Positions 12,330-24,789 of a stretch of DNA of 64,000 nt are shown piece after piece. The notes beneath the pieces were generated by a model. The model did not search any database, had not been told where the DNA came from, and worked only from the letters and a program-made list of their open reading frames with translations. The translations under genes were made by a program, and so were the position numbers. Source of the stretch: Psococerastis gibbosa (Eukaryota; Arthropoda; Insecta; Psocodea; Psocidae); the NCBI GenBank assembly GCA_963971405.1, contig OZ020485.1, positions 17,174,001-17,238,000 of the forward strand, in the 5' to 3' direction. Numbering within the stretch: the stretch's first letter is position 1; the number at the start of each line of letters is the position of its first letter.

Positions 12330-12412
12330 ATTATCAATAATAAAACGAGATTAGAGGATAAGGAGGTTACCTCTTCAACCAAAGTTAATGTCAGTGTTAT
12401 ATATACTCGCAC
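12330..12412 (+). repeat. SINE A-associated tail block
   Basis: ggttacctcttcaaccaaag, then taatgtcagtgttatatata corresponds to 63248..63296. The tRNA-like head is absent. Confidence 0.5.
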
Positions 12413-13351
12413 TATATAATACTACAATATAATCAATATGCTGAATTGAAATAAACAACAGAAAAGGGTACCGTAATCAACCAATTGGAGCCCTGTCAGG
12501 GTTCAGTAGTCCATAAGCATATGGCATAAACAGTCATTGGTTGTGCCAATTTTACCTTTAAAATCTCAATTAGGTCTTTTATAACCGAGGTGGTATGTTT
12601 GTGAACAAACGCGGCCGACGGACATGTCACTGACCACAACATCCCCAATAAAGTAGTGGTCAGGAGAGAGAATCCGTCGCCAGTTCTTAGGCAAGTTAGC
12701 CCCTATTATTTACTTTTTTAGCCCCTATTATTTCAATTTCACTTGACTTCTGCTAAGAAAGAGGGGGGGGGGGGCAAAGATGCCCTGGCATGGGAGGGTA
12801 AACACAGGGTAATTGTGAAATTGTGAATAAATTGAATCCGGCACAAAAATCAGGCAAAAAAACGTTCAATTCAATTCAAATTTACAAAACAGGTATTTTG
12901 ATTATCCTCATATTCACAATACAATGGCGAAGCGCTGTAGGGGAGTGGGGGGGGGGGCGTAGTCTACAATGAAACGAAACCCCCCGCTGTGAAATTCGAA
13001 AACTGAGTTGCTCCCCGTTTTTGCCCCCCAGCAGGGGTACAAGTCCTTATTACAGTTTTAACGAGAGGGGCGGAATATAACCCGTTAATCAACGAGACTC
13101 CTTCAGGCTACATTATACATTTTGACACAAAATTTTCGAAAATTTCCGGGCGTGAAATTAACAATTAGCGGCGTCGCTCTCTTACGCTTATTTCCCCTTA
13201 CACAAATTACTGACCTATATTGACTAAGATCAGGGGGAGGTGGAAATTTGAAGGGTAAAGAGCGATAATCGCTCCGAATCCCCCCCCCCCCCTGGATGAT
13301 ATTTGTTCTTTCAGTTCATAAATACGAGAAAGAATTTGTATTTTTTCGTTA
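12413..13351. other. No gene; several oligo-G/C runs
   Basis: G-runs near 12764 and 12946 and a C-run near 13279. Probable decayed MITEs without resolvable ends. Confidence 0.4.
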
Positions 13352-13433
13352 TCATAGTCGGTACCTTGCTCGCACATGTGGGGGTCTCTTCCCACCATGC
13401 GTTCAGAGACCTGCCGTAACACAACTCAGGTGT
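13352..13433 (+). mobile_element. SINE C head fragment, diverged
   Basis: gtcggtaccttgctcgcac, ccatgcgttcagagacctg and cgtaacacaactcagg follow the SINE C order. Confidence 0.5.
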
Positions 13434-13671
13434 AGCCATAGACTTCATCTTCTCCTTCTTCTTCTAATGTATCTTCTATAAAAGATTTGCGATCATTATG
13501 ACAATTGCAGTCACTTGGTCCCTATAAGTCGCCACTACGCGGTTCCATCTTAACCTCGAGAAGGTACAAATTAGGGGTTTTCGCGTCCTCGCCTCTGAGA
13601 CTTCAGAAGCTCAGCTACTTCAAAGACTTGTTCTTAAAGTTTTTAAATACTAGTTAGTAACTCGTAACACA

Positions 13672-13755
13672 TCGTTGGCACAGTCGGTAGCTTGCTTGTA
13701 CTGCACACAGTACAATCGGAGACCTGTCGTAAATCAACACAGGTTTGTATTACCA
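13672..13755 (+). mobile_element. SINE C head fragment
   Basis: cagtcggtagcttgcttgta, aatcggagacctgtcg and aatcaacacaggt, about 320 bases after a similar fragment. Confidence 0.6.
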
Positions 13756-13772
13756 TAAACTAGATACCGGTA

Positions 13773-14139
13773 CAATAGTCCCTCTGTAATCCGGCTCTTC
13801 GCTAATGCGGCCATGCCAGTAATCCGGCGTTTTCAATGTGGCAGCTGAGCATGTGAAGAAGTATTAAAGTCGTCTTTCTCAGTAAAAAAGCAGGCGACTA
13901 TTGTGAACTATTTTGGGATTTCAAATTCAATGGAATGACGTGAGTTTGTTACTGTACTGTATTCCTCTAAAATATGACTTATATTTAGTTATTGTTAGTA
14001 CAGTACTGTATGTTATTACAAGTCTTATACTGTGCGTACTGTACTGTGTTTTTTTTAAACGATTTTCCAGTAATCCAGCGTTTTCGGTAATCCGGCGGTG
14101 GTCTGGTAAGATATCTGTCGGATTATCGAGAGATCACTG
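13773..14139. mobile_element. Tigger/pogo-like MITE, TA target duplication
   Basis: The left end caatagtccctctgtaatcc and the right end (ggattatcgagagatcactg) are inverted relatives, with several internal gtaatccggcg motifs. TA dinucleotides flank the element at 13771..13772 and 14140..14141. This terminus type is typical of the pogo branch of Tc1/mariner. No transposase is present. Confidence 0.8.
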
Positions 14140-14740
14140 TATTACTAAATATTAGGTTTGGCACTTCATTTGAACTTCTAATCTGCATTCTTCTTGTTCT
14201 CTACATCAATTATTGTTAACCTTCAACACTTGAATACTGTTCTATGGGGTGTTTTGCTCAGTATTATGCCCGGTAGCAGGTATTCCCTTTCCGGCGGATC
14301 CAAGAACCGAACCTTAGCCTTCAAGCTCGTAGTCTGCAGCTCTCAACGACTGGACTAAACCGGTGCACGGTCCCAAATAAAATCAGTGCATTAATGTTTA
14401 GCTTACGGGAAAACCACCCCCAGTAATTTTGAAAACCCGCTTTGCTCCATGTCCAAATAATACTAATCCTATTAGAATTTTCCCCATTCAAACTGTTTAT
14501 CTTTTATTTCTTTTTAAAAGAAAGTACCACTACCTAATTAACTTTAGATAATTCGGACATTAAGCGCTTTCCCTGAGATAAAACTTTGTTTAGAGCTTTT
14601 GATTAATGTGTTTTGTTGGTGGTACGCCATATTGTGCAAATTACAGGTAGGTTGGTATGGGTCGGCTGGTGGGTTCAGACCGAATACACCCCGATATTAA
14701 TTTTCAATGCCATGGATTTAGATCTACTCGCCCTTGGTCG

Positions 14741-14907
14741 CAAGGGCGGATCCAGCGGAAAATTTGGGGGGGGGGGGGGTCACAGGTCGTAAGTTCATAA
14801 TGTAATTTTTTTGTTAAAATGTTGAGTTTTTATACATTTTTTACTAGGCATCTTATGAATTTACTCATTTAGAGTCTTAACCCCCCCCCCCTGCGGTTCC
14901 GCCCTTG
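14741..14907. mobile_element. hAT-type MITE with oligo-G and oligo-C tracts, 8-bp TSD
   Basis: Termini caagggcggatcc and ggttccgcccttg. Flanks cttggtcg (14733..14740) and cttggtcc (14908..14915) match 7 of 8. A G-run sits just inside the left end and a C-run just inside the right end, so the whole element can fold back. Confidence 0.85.
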
Positions 14908-15482
14908 CTTGGTCCGGCGTTATTGGTAATGTAGTTGGTAGTATGGTTATTGGTAATGTAATCCTTCATCGTGTAGGGGTATTGACGGAGCCATTCTACC
15001 TACTGTGTGACACCATGAAAGAAAAAACAGAAAACGCCTTAAGACGTGCCCTGCGCTAGTTAATAGCAGAGGTTCACCAGATCATATATTGTATTGGGTT
15101 GCAAAAAAGCTGATTGCGGAAGCCTAGTGTAAAGTAATAGACAGTATCGCCCCCGTATGAATTGTGGCCTTTGTATAGGTATAGGGCCTACGTACTCGAT
15201 GTCAACCCACACTGATAACAAGCGCCGATGAGCAAGCTGAGACATGCTTACTACCGTCACACTGTATAAAAAGCCCGACTAGGCTATGTTAATCAATACC
15301 GGTTGATCAAGGCAAGGCTGCGTGTGAATGTGTGAGCAAATGAATGTGGATGGTAGTGAATTGGAATATAGTGTGACTGTTATCGTGAATAGAAGGTATG
15401 ACTGATATTCGGTATGAATGCAGTTTATTGTACGTATATAAATATTTAAATTCAATTCAATACAAATAATTCAATTCTGCGA

Positions 15483-15816
15483 CTTCGGTGGTAAGGTGGT
15501 AGCGTGCTTGTACTTGTGCGAGTCTCTACACACCTTGCGATCGGAGACATGTCGTAACTCGACAGTCACTTAGTGAGGCGATTGAAGATAATGGCGGATC
15601 TACGGGGGGGGGGGGGGGTTAGGGGGGTCATGACCCCCCTAAATTAGTAAATTCATAAGACATAAGATACCTAGTAAACAAAAAAAATTGAAAAAAACTC
15701 AACTTTTCAAGAAAAAAATTACCTTTTAAACTTACAAAAACTTGTAACCCCCTAAATTTTTCTCTGGATTCGCCCCTGATTGAAGAGGTTAATCGGATAC
15801 ATTCATTAAATTAACC
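15483..15816 (+). mobile_element. SINE C copy split by a hAT-type MITE
   Basis: Head at 15483 (cttcggtggtaaggtggtag), middle gatcggagacatgtcgtaac. After the MITE (15590..15778) it resumes gaagaggttaatcggataca. Confidence 0.8.
15590..15778. mobile_element. hAT-type MITE inserted in a SINE C copy, perfect 8-bp TSD
   Basis: Flanked by attgaaga at 15582..15589 and 15779..15786. Termini taatggcggatc and ggattcgcccctg. It contains a long G-run and a short self-complementary ggggggtcatgacccccc. SINE C sequence resumes after the second TSD copy. Confidence 0.88.
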
Positions 15817-16450
15817 CTCGGATGGACGCTGAACACCTCGCGTCATGCCCGGCGATCGACCACACGCCGACAAATGAAGACGAGTTCGAAAAGATCGCAC
15901 GTCGTTACTGGTCAGCGCGTCACCAAATGGCTGACATGCCAAGGGTGGGCGTTGGCTAGTAAGTAAGTGAGTAGTAGTACCTTTTATATGTTTAAAAAAA
16001 AATTGTCGATATTTTCAAATTTCAACCATATCCGGTATCCGGATGCCTTACCAATCGTCTTTTGTACAAATCCAGTATCTCAATACTGTGACCAATAGGT
16101 GTGTCAAGATGTATAGAAAAATTCCCCCCCCCCCCGTAGATATTTTATCCTTCTTTTCTTTCATTCTTCCTCTGTTGTTCTTTTCTTCACGATTTAATTT
16201 TAACCATTTATTAATAATTTAATGTTTTAGTTTTTAAGCTTAGCATTAAAACAAGACTATATAGTCTCATTGTTCGCCTTTTGTTCATTTGCAATATAGT
16301 TTCATTTCATTTCATTCCATTTCTTACGGTTTTTAAGTCTACAGTGAAACTTTCCTGTAGAATTCGACTTTGTACAAAAAGCGAGTCGCGCGGGTGCTCC
16401 GTGGTGTCCGAAGTGCTCTTGCGGAGAAAGGAAATGAAAATTTGGTTCGT

Positions 16451-16658
16451 GATAAAAAAATATTGACTTTTTTGTTCCATAACTAAACCAACTTAGCGGA
16501 ATTAGGGCTATAAAGCCCTCTCTGACACTCAACTAGAAAGATACGATATTTTACATGCCCTCCGAAGCATTGCCAGAAATTGTTGCAAGTGCGGGATTCG
16601 AACCAGCAACCTTTCGGGTGAAAATCATAATCTTTACCACTATTCTACATGTCCTTAC
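16451..16658 (-). mobile_element. SINE B copy
   Basis: Full head-to-tail copy on the minus strand. The B box ggttcgaatcc is intact and the D-arm region is diverged. Tail reduced to a short A/T run. Confidence 0.85.
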
Positions 16659-17021
16659 ATGATAAAAAGTGACCCTAAATCCGGCAGTTCAAATAATAGA
16701 AAATAATACTGAAATTAAATTTACGCCTCTTTACGCCATTTTTCCTCTTTGCCCCCGATACGTTCAATGGGATGAACTAAAACATTTTGCTACCAGACCA
16801 TATACAATATACCCATAAAGATTTCTTATACAATGGGCTATGCGAGCTTCTACTGCTATTTTAACTGCATGAAAACGTGATAATTCTCTACAAATGCCAT
16901 TTTATTACACGAATTCTCATAAAAACTTTATATTTCCATATCTTTATGAATAGCTGAGGAGTTTCCCAATTTCTATAAGAGGAAAATATTAGGTTCTTAG
17001 ACTGCAAATTAAAATAACACT

Positions 17022-17150
17022 ATACACTCAACTAGGAAGACTCGGGACCGCCTGCTTTACATACTTGGCCAGAAAATGTAGCAATTGTGGGACTCGCACC
17101 AGCAACCCTTCGGGTGAAAGTTGGAATCTGTACCACTACTCTACATATCC
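17022..17150 (-). mobile_element. SINE B copy, partial (head and mid body)
   Basis: Shares tacactcaactaggaag, ccgcctgctttacat and ccagaaaatgtagca with other copies; lacks the 3' part. Confidence 0.75.
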
Positions 17151-17723
17151 ATAATACATAATACATAATAATACATAATGCCGCATAAGCAAAACAAAAA
17201 TAAATAAAGCAAAATTTTCACGTTAATTTATTACAGAAAACGGATTAAAGAAATTCGAGTAAATTTATTTATTAATTCGTCTTATTTAAATTGTAAAGCC
17301 TGTCCAAGGAGGTGTTAAGGGAGAATGAGACAAGACGGGACTGACAATGAGATTAGGAAGGGAGGGGAGGGGGGGGGGAATCGTTTTAAATAAAAATTAG
17401 AATGTCTTTGAATTATAATTAGTTTACTTTATTACCCTTCCCGTGTAGTAAACCCGTCGAGACCGCCGTGCAAAAGCCTTTCAGTTCTAATTTTCCGCGG
17501 GAAAGAGAAATTTTCTCGAGGCCTTTGCATTTTCGGTTTCCATCATTTTTACGTCTTTTTTATGTCTGGTTTCATAAAAAAAAAAAATTCTAACAGATAA
17601 ACGACTGTTGTAAGTTGGAAGTTATTAGCGGTTTTTTTTTCTTTTGCCCTTGAATATGAGGTCATGGCCCGATGGCCAATATACGAGGAAAACCATTCCG
17701 CGGAGCCTGGTTTAAATGCATAC

Positions 17724-17778
17724 GTTCACTTCTTCTTCTTCTTCTTCTTTTTCTTCTTCTTCTTCTTCTTCTTCTTCC
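17724..17778. repeat. (CTT)n microsatellite
   Basis: Fifty-odd bases of cttcttctt with one interruption. Confidence 0.9.
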
Positions 17779-18862
17779 AAAACACTTTGATTTTATCGCC
17801 AGTTTTGTTAAAACCCCAGTACTGATAAATTTGACCTTTTATGTTGTATTCTATAGTGAACTAAAAAAAAGACAGTCCGAAGAACTCTGATTTTATCGCC
17901 GTTTGTTGTTAAAGAACCATGTCTTATGCTACGGTGAAGGTAAGGTTATGGGGTTGGGTTGACTACGGGCTGATGAAAATGTTTTTTTATATCGATCCTA
18001 TGTTACTGAAACTATCGACTGTCAGCAGAACATAATTATAGACAAAAATCCAGCTATACTGGAATTTTGCATTTTGGCAAATTTTGCTTATTTTACTGTC
18101 TCACATGATCCTATTATCATTAGGTAGGTTATTTAAGGATGAGTAGAAACAATAAACCAAACTCCAACATTCAATCCAAAGCTCACAGGCAACGCTTACT
18201 TTGTCTGAAATTTCAATAATTCAAACGGCAAAAACATTTTCTTAACAACGGGGTCGCTCGTTTTCCAACAGCGCGGAAAACATTGGCCCCAGGCCGTAAC
18301 CCTTTACACTCCGCCCCGCCATGCAAAGTTATTTCCTGCGGTTTTGAAATCCGCTTCTAACAGACTCCTCTTCACAATTTAATAAATGGTTAACATTCAT
18401 AAACCGGAGCTCTCTTATTGTTTACTCTAGCAACCGGTTTGATCCGGTTATTATTTACCATGGCGTTTCCTCATTTCGCTGATTTAACAAGGAGGCTTAT
18501 ACGCAAACTATATGCATACTGCTGTAGTTTGGCAGCTTCACCGGAAGTTTTACTATGATATCGGTTCTGGTTTTGACCCCCGAAGATACACCTCTTACAA
18601 ATGAATAAAGAAATAAACAAATAGTGAATTTTGTCTTATTTCTAAGTACGCCCTGTCCTGTAAATGAAGCTAGTCGAAATGAAAAAATACCTCTTACGAA
18701 ATTCACGACAAGCTAATTAAAGTATACCTTGAGAGTTTACTACACTTTATACTTTGGTAGCATTTTTTAAAATTTCCTTTCGCAACATTTTGTTTAAATG
18801 GGGTAGGGGGCGCTGAGAGACTTGTTGCCTAGTGTGGTGCAATCCCATAGTTGGGACCTGTT

Positions 18863-19050
18863 GGCTGTTTCTAAGCCAATCCGAAAGTTTTGGGCCATTC
18901 AAAGCCCTCTCTTACACTCAGTTAGGAAGGCCGCGGTCCACCTGCTTTACATGCCCTGCGAAGTATCGCCAGTAAATGCTGTAAGTATGTAACTCCAACC
19001 AACGATCTTTCGGGCGAAAGTTGAGTTCGTACCACTATTGTACATGGCTT
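18863..19050 (-). mobile_element. SINE B copy, diverged
   Basis: ctctcttacactcagttagg, cacctgctttacatgccct and the tRNA-like tcgggcgaaagtt are recognisable; an internal insertion around ttttgggccattc. Confidence 0.7.
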
Positions 19051-19200
19051 CCTGTTGTCCTAATGAGGGTTTTCTTGGTGACTTCGTGACGGACTTCTAA
19101 AATTATGAACAAGAACACATGCCACTAGACCTATTAGAATCCTACCTATATTATTCCGCTAAGGTTTTACGTGCCTTACCCCGAGTTGCAACAGTCCATA

Positions 19201-19582
19201 AGCCGCCCATTCCACCGACCGGCTAGGGTTAAATACAAAAACGGTGACGTGGTAGCAGACATTCAAGACTTAGGCCGATATTCCATCGACTTCGAATTGC
19301 AGAATGCAAATGACATTGACGGTAATTAGAATTTTTCTTTTTATAGAAATCTATGAAAATGTTTGTACTTAACATATCCCATGACGCCATTTTTTTAATT
19401 TTAGTTTGTTTGTTTGTGATTTTACTGTATGATCATTGATCAATTTTAACTATGGCATAGAGGAAAATAAACATTTCCGTCAAATCTGCAATGCGAGGTC
19501 GGTGGAAACCCCGCCTAAGTCTTGAATGTCTGCTACCACGTCACTGTTTTTGTAAATAGCCCTAGCCGGTCGGTGTGCCTTG
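19201..19582. mobile_element. Long-TIR MITE, copy 1
   Basis: Both ends carry long inverted repeats (ccgaccggctagggttaaat, ggtgacgtggtag, gacattcaagacttagg, gcaaatgacattgacgg) around a unique core. The outermost bases are diverged, so no TSD is visible. The core is in the opposite orientation to copy 2 at 25644..26040. Confidence 0.85.
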
Positions 19583-19692
19583 GCATGCTCCACAACACCC
19601 GGTCCAGCGCCCTTAACGCATGTCTGCCCAGTCCAGCGTTATTCGTCGGGTCGAAATTGAAAATAGGATAGCATGTACCGGTTCAATCGTAC

Positions 19693-19852
19693 AGCAGCCG
19701 GATTGAGGCGATTATAATACCGCGGTTAAATAAATACCCTAGGATTATAACTGTAAACAAACAAATTATAAGTAGCACTTTCCATTACAAAAATATCGTG
19801 TTTACATTTTTACTACCAAGCGATTAAATAAATACCGGTATTATACAGGCTG
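19693..19852. mobile_element. Relative of the 28020 MITE
   Basis: Shares ggcgattataataccg and cctaggattataactgtaaa with the reverse complement of 28020..28193. The core tagcactttccatta corresponds. The right end (taaataaataccggtatta) is partly preserved. Confidence 0.55.
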
Positions 19853-20404
19853 CAGGTCCTTCTTTACACAGCATAGGACGCCTGATGATTTAAATTTTCT
19901 CAAATTTTGGGTTACTGAAATCGTATATTCTTTTACACCTAGTACTGAACATTGTTGTACCCCAAACGAAAAAGAAAAAGTCTGTAATGTTTGGGAGAAA
20001 AGATTTTTGGGTTGAGCAGTACGGGAAAGACGGGGGAGGGGGGGGGGGACGAGGGATATGCTGTCATGGAAAGTTGCATCTATCTTTTTGAAATCTCTGG
20101 AGGGGTTTTTGGAGAGAAAAAAGTTGGCAGACGGATAACATAGTGGAATATTTGCCTGTCTCTATGACACTACATACTGTATATGCAATCTCACACGTCT
20201 CATCCCTTAATTTTTTTTTACATAAAAAAAGGGTTGACAGCTTCCAAGCTTTACCACCAGATGGCACCACTCAAAAAATGGCATCTAAAAAAATGAGCAC
20301 TTTTTAAATTTCTTCTGGGAGGGTTTTGCTATTGCTATCCTTTTGAGCGTTGTGGGCGACCTAGCGTAATAACGGGTAAATAGGGACGCATGCGTAAATC
20401 GGGT

Positions 20405-20975
20405 CAACGGTTCGCTGTTAAATTGCAAACCGACTCTTTTATGTAGTGCTTAAACATAGGCCTACCTGAAGGTAGAAAGCATCATCACAAAAATTATTTT
20501 TTCATAATCTTTTAAAAATTGAAGCTTTTCTATTTATTTATTTTCACCCTGAATCAAACTAGCAAAGTGGTTTTTTTCACATGAAAAGCAACACTACATT
20601 TTTATGTTATTTAAAAAAATTGTTTTGTTGCCATTTTTAGGGATACCTAATTATTTTAGGTAGTTTCTGGGCGGTCAAATCCCCCAAAAATTGTGTTCGT
20701 CCATAATATAAACATTTGACCCGAGATAATATGAAGGTTTTTAACCTACATGTCGAATTGAATCAAAACCCAGCGAGTAGTTTTCCCAGAAATTGACAAA
20801 CAGACCGACAGACCGATAAACTGGCCGACAGACACACCGACAGAAATGTCATAAAAACAACATTTTTTAGTTTCTGGAACCTCAAATCGTTTAAATCCAC
20901 TGAATTCTCGAAATCGAAAATTTTCATTACAAAGCTTAACTTATACTACGTACGTATAGCCTATAAATAAAAAAT
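20405..20975 (-). repeat. Repeat family D, diverged copy
   Basis: Minus strand order preserved: aaattttcgatttcgagaat, gtttgtc/ggtctg blocks, and ttcaattttt-type text. Contains several gaccgacaga repeats. Confidence 0.6.
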
Positions 20976-22187
20976 CTATTTTGACCGCATTCCGAATGCA
21001 CAATAAAGACTATGTTTATTTAGGATAAGACACATATTATTTGGCATGATTGTATAGTAATGTCTTGTAAAGCAAATTCTTCTAGGAAAAAAAACCTCCC
21101 GCACTTCCTAGCAAAAGATCTTTCATAGTTTGTCTTAGAAGAAAGGATACGGCCCCCTTGGGGTGGATCTTCTTACAATAAATAAAAAAGTATGGCAAAA
21201 ACAGTGTGCCCATCTATTTTCCATGTGTATGCAAGAGGAGGATTCATAGCTTCATGGCAGTGGAATTGACTATACAGTCTCCGCCTTGTTTACGATAACA
21301 AACATAAAAACACACAAAACTACTAAAGTTCTGACCTGTAAAGAAAGCCGTCGTATCTAGGCTGTATATACTCAGATGTCAGCACAGGGGTTTATGACGC
21401 CGCCCGAAGCACGAAAGCTGTAAAACTGAAGAAAACCCTTTGCTGGTGATTTCGGTGCACTTGACCTAGTTGCACATGTCGATAAGCTTAGTGGCCGTCC
21501 CGATGAAATTGCTGAATGTCTTCTCGGAGAGCTGACGAGGTATATAAGCAGTGTACGAGGGTCTACTGCCAATTAATTTGGGATACAATGGCTGACAAGA
21601 CGTATGCAAATTATTTGGTCTACTGGTGTCTTGGATGGACTTTAAAATGGTCAAATCTGTCGGTTAGCCGGGCTAAAAGGTTGTAGTAGGAGGGGAGACT
21701 TATAGTTCAGTTTATCAGCAGTACTCAGTAAAAACCATGGAAAATAAAACAGAATAAGCTAAGTTTGACCGATAATGGTGAAACATAGGGGGAATGTCAA
21801 AGAAAATGAGACCGAGTTGTAGGGTGGTAACATTAAAAAAAACTTTGGAAAATTAAAAACAAATGAACAGGGCTGACAACAGAATCTGTGCAGTGAACTT
21901 GGCTTCCTGGCGATCTTACAAGCTAAATTTTCACTGAGTTTGGCTTATAGCAAGCACCACCAGCTTAATATTGGTCACAACTGCCGAATTATTGATTGAC
22001 TGAGCTGCGGATGACCATCTAACCCTCCTGGCTGCAAAATAAATGGCAATTTTCATCTTCTTTTTACATAGCCTATACGTAGGTATCTGTGGGTGCTTTA
22101 TCATTTTAGTAACAACTTGAATACAAAACTATGAATTAGGTACTGTATTTTGTGTTGCATTGTACGATACAGTATATTATACATCAC
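20976..22187. other. No gene recognised
   Basis: Mixed sequence with short minus-strand frames around 21372..21654 that show no family motif. Confidence 0.4.
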
Positions 22188-22424
22188 CGTGGACGTAGCC
22201 AGAAAGGTACAGGGGTACGTGCCCCCCCCCCCCCCCCCCCAAAGATTTTACGAGTTAACACTAGATAGAATTGGGTTTTCTCTGATGAATTTACACAATG
22301 TACAAAAGTGCGGGGTAACTAGAATAACAATTGTAGAAACATTTCAAATATACCCGCGAAAACCAATCGATTTAATCGAACTTCTGCACCCGTCCCCCTG
22401 GATACAATTCTAGGTACGCCCATG
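22188..22424. mobile_element. hAT-type MITE with a long C tract (cgtagcc family)
   Basis: Left end cgtggacgtagccag and right end ctaggtacgcccatg are inverted relatives of the copy at 52486..52731. The interior matches that copy (acgagttaacac, tagatagaatt, caatcgatttaatcgaact). The TSD is degraded here. Confidence 0.75.
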
Positions 22425-23029
22425 CATATTACACTTGCAAACAGTGGTTGCGAGTGTTTACGGCAGTACCTATGGGCTGAATATCAATATTGAATTTTGA
22501 CTATCCGGCATTCACTTATTCTTGCACATAGGGAACTCTTTCTCAGCCTTACGGTCCATTTAAGATGATAACTAAATACAGAAGCTTACCATAGGAAGAG
22601 AATTGTCTAGTTTTGACTACAAAAGTGACCAACCTAACTGCGTCAAATGATATCGGTCGTAGAGGCAAAATAATTATCCATTCACCAGTTCAATATAGCT
22701 GCTTCTCTATGTACTACGCCAAAATTAAAAAACAAGACATAGACAGAGCTCTACGTTACCTATTTTTTGTTATTATATATTAGAAAATGGGACCCCTGGA
22801 TGGTCAAAGGTATGAAATTCGGTGTACACGAAGATATTGCGGCTATTTGTGAAAGAAACTATGATGGCAATCCTGAAATAATTCGCCTTCGTCGAACTTA
22901 CGTGTGGTTTTGGCTCAAAACGTCACGCATTAAACAATGAGTTGACGTAGCATGTAACTGTATGACACACTTATGCATCTGAATGTTCTCAAGGCCCTGG
23001 AATCGTACCGACAACGACGCCAATAAACT

Positions 23030-23395
23030 GCGAGTATTGGAAAAGAAGATAATAAGGAGAATCTATGGATCCCTGTGCTAAAACAGAGAGTGGCGTATGC
23101 AAAACAGCTCGGAAATAGATGCAATACTCAGTGGAGTTACATAAACGCAGCGACTAAGATGGCTGGGACACGCCGTAAGACTGTCAGAGGACCGGATGCC
23201 GAAAAAGATGTGCAAAGGAAGGATGACAGGAATACGACTGACCGGACGTCTTCGAAGAAGACTACACATGGACGCCCTTCGCGAGTTGGGACTAGGGAGT
23301 CTATAGATGGAGCAGCGTTGTGCAAAACCACGATGACTGGAGGAGTTTTGCTTAGCAGCTCAAAGCCCAGCAAGGGAAGATGAAGAAGAAGAAGT
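23030..23395 (+). pseudogene. Degraded LINE RT C-terminal fragment ending in a GAA-type tail
   Basis: In mixed frames the stretch reads LEKKIIRRIYGSL, then a WLGHA-type block, KMCKGRMTGIRLTGRLRRRL and a W/A-rich end. This is the standard C-terminal layout of insect non-LTR RTs, with a GH-x-R motif followed by G-x-x-x-G-R-x-R-x-R. It finishes in gatgaagaagaagaag. Frames are broken. It lies upstream of the putative Ih exon. Confidence 0.6.
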
Positions 23396-24520
23396 TTTCT
23401 AGGCCCTGTTATCAAAATTCTGATGCATGGCTGCAATCGAGGGTGTTAGAATCAGATTGAAATTCTTCAATGTCTTTACTTAAGTAAGCTAATAAACTAA
23501 AAATGCGTAAAAATGGATGATTTCGAAACTATTTTTTTATTCCTCCTGGGAGAGACCCCCTTACCCCCCTCTTCACCATCTAGCCTTGTGGAGGAGAATT
23601 TCCTAATCGGACCCTGAATATTCTCCCAATGAACACGATATGTAGCAATAAAAGAAAGAAACCCCATGAAGAACACCACGCAACGACAAATAACAATTAC
23701 GGGTGGAGTGTTTGCGAATTCTCTTCTTGTTCTATTCTAATTTATTAGGGACTATTTGGTCATGTTCGGCAGCATAATCTATCGTTACTGGTTTAGGCAA
23801 GAACACACTGTGCGTGTGGGTTCTTCTTCTTCTGGCTCTTCAGTCGTTGTTGAGGTTTGGCTCACAAATACTCCTACAGACTACAGTCATCTCGGTTTTG
23901 TACGACGTTCCCCCCTCTACGGACTTCCAACTCGCGGAGGTCAGTTTCTAATTCGTCCTTCCAGCCTTTTTGTGGACGTCCCTGTAGTTTTCTTCCCGCC
24001 ATGCTTCCTTTCTATATTTTGTACGGCATGTTGTTTTTGGCAGGGTTTTGCTGGCCATAAGGGCTGAAAAACCATGATCGCGCTCATAGGATAGACGCTT
24101 CCGAAAAAAAAATCAGGAGAATAGAAAAACTTAGTGAAAGTTGGCATTATAAAAGTTACTTTCAGTAACATGGAGGAAAACTTATAAAACACTTCGTGTA
24201 TATAAGACTAGCTGTGAGGACCAAAGTGGCGCCTTCGGTGCTCTGTACCCCGCACCCCCTATGGTATCCAGGACGACCCTGGTCTCGTGACATTCTTACG
24301 ATGTATTCCAGTTTGCAGCCAGCATAGACGCTGCACTTTTATATAACGTTCTATGTCTTCTAGTGTAAAAGTATTAAGAACAAATAATATGGTGTCAGGC
24401 TTGAACCGGTATAACCTAACCTGCACCGAAACACATGCTTACATTCAAACTCCAGCAGGAAAAGGCGGGAGCCAATAGGGAAGAGTGGGGGTACTAACAC
24501 TGCATTCTGATTGGTTACAG

Positions 24521-24789
24521 AGAGTCGGAACGAGATGGCGCGGATGAAATTCGCGGAACGCGGCGCCTGCCCAGTCTCAAACTTGCCAACGGCCGTGTCG
24601 AGCGTCGAGTAGCCCGCGCCGCGTCCGAAGAACATATCCGTTCGCCCAGACTCGCGAAAGATGATTCCATCAAAATATCCATCGAAAACACCAACACGTG
24701 TACTGATTCCTTAGTAACCGCCTTTGACGACGAAACCCTCCTCATTAACGATTATTTACAAAACGAAATGAATCTCAAAGACGGCGAAA
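24521..24789 (+). CDS. Ih: Probable internal exon of the Ih (HCN) channel gene, N-terminal cytoplasmic region
   Basis: This is a GC-richer, protein-like open stretch in otherwise AT-rich DNA. It reads a basic segment (RLPSLKLAN, then an Arg/Ala-rich run), EEHIRSPRL, SIENTNTCTDSL and an acidic DDETLLINDYL. A possible acceptor (ggttacag) ends at 24520, with a rather weak pyrimidine tract. A GTGAGA donor starts at 24790, before the frame's own stop. The exon ends in phase 1, with one base of a codon left over. That is exactly the phase required by the recognised Ih exon at 37054, which opens with two bases completing a codon. Insect Ih channels carry a long variable cytoplasmic N-terminus ahead of the conserved segment, so the position and character fit. 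The assignment to Ih is inference from phase, strand and composition. It could instead be an exon of another gene. The transcript start is not visible. Confidence 0.6.

Noticed and set aside
22150-22413. 87-codon frame
   Set aside because: Lies wholly within a hAT-type MITE.
24360-24745. Minus-strand frames of 76-91 codons over the putative Ih exon
   Set aside because: Antisense shadows of the GC-rich plus-strand exon.
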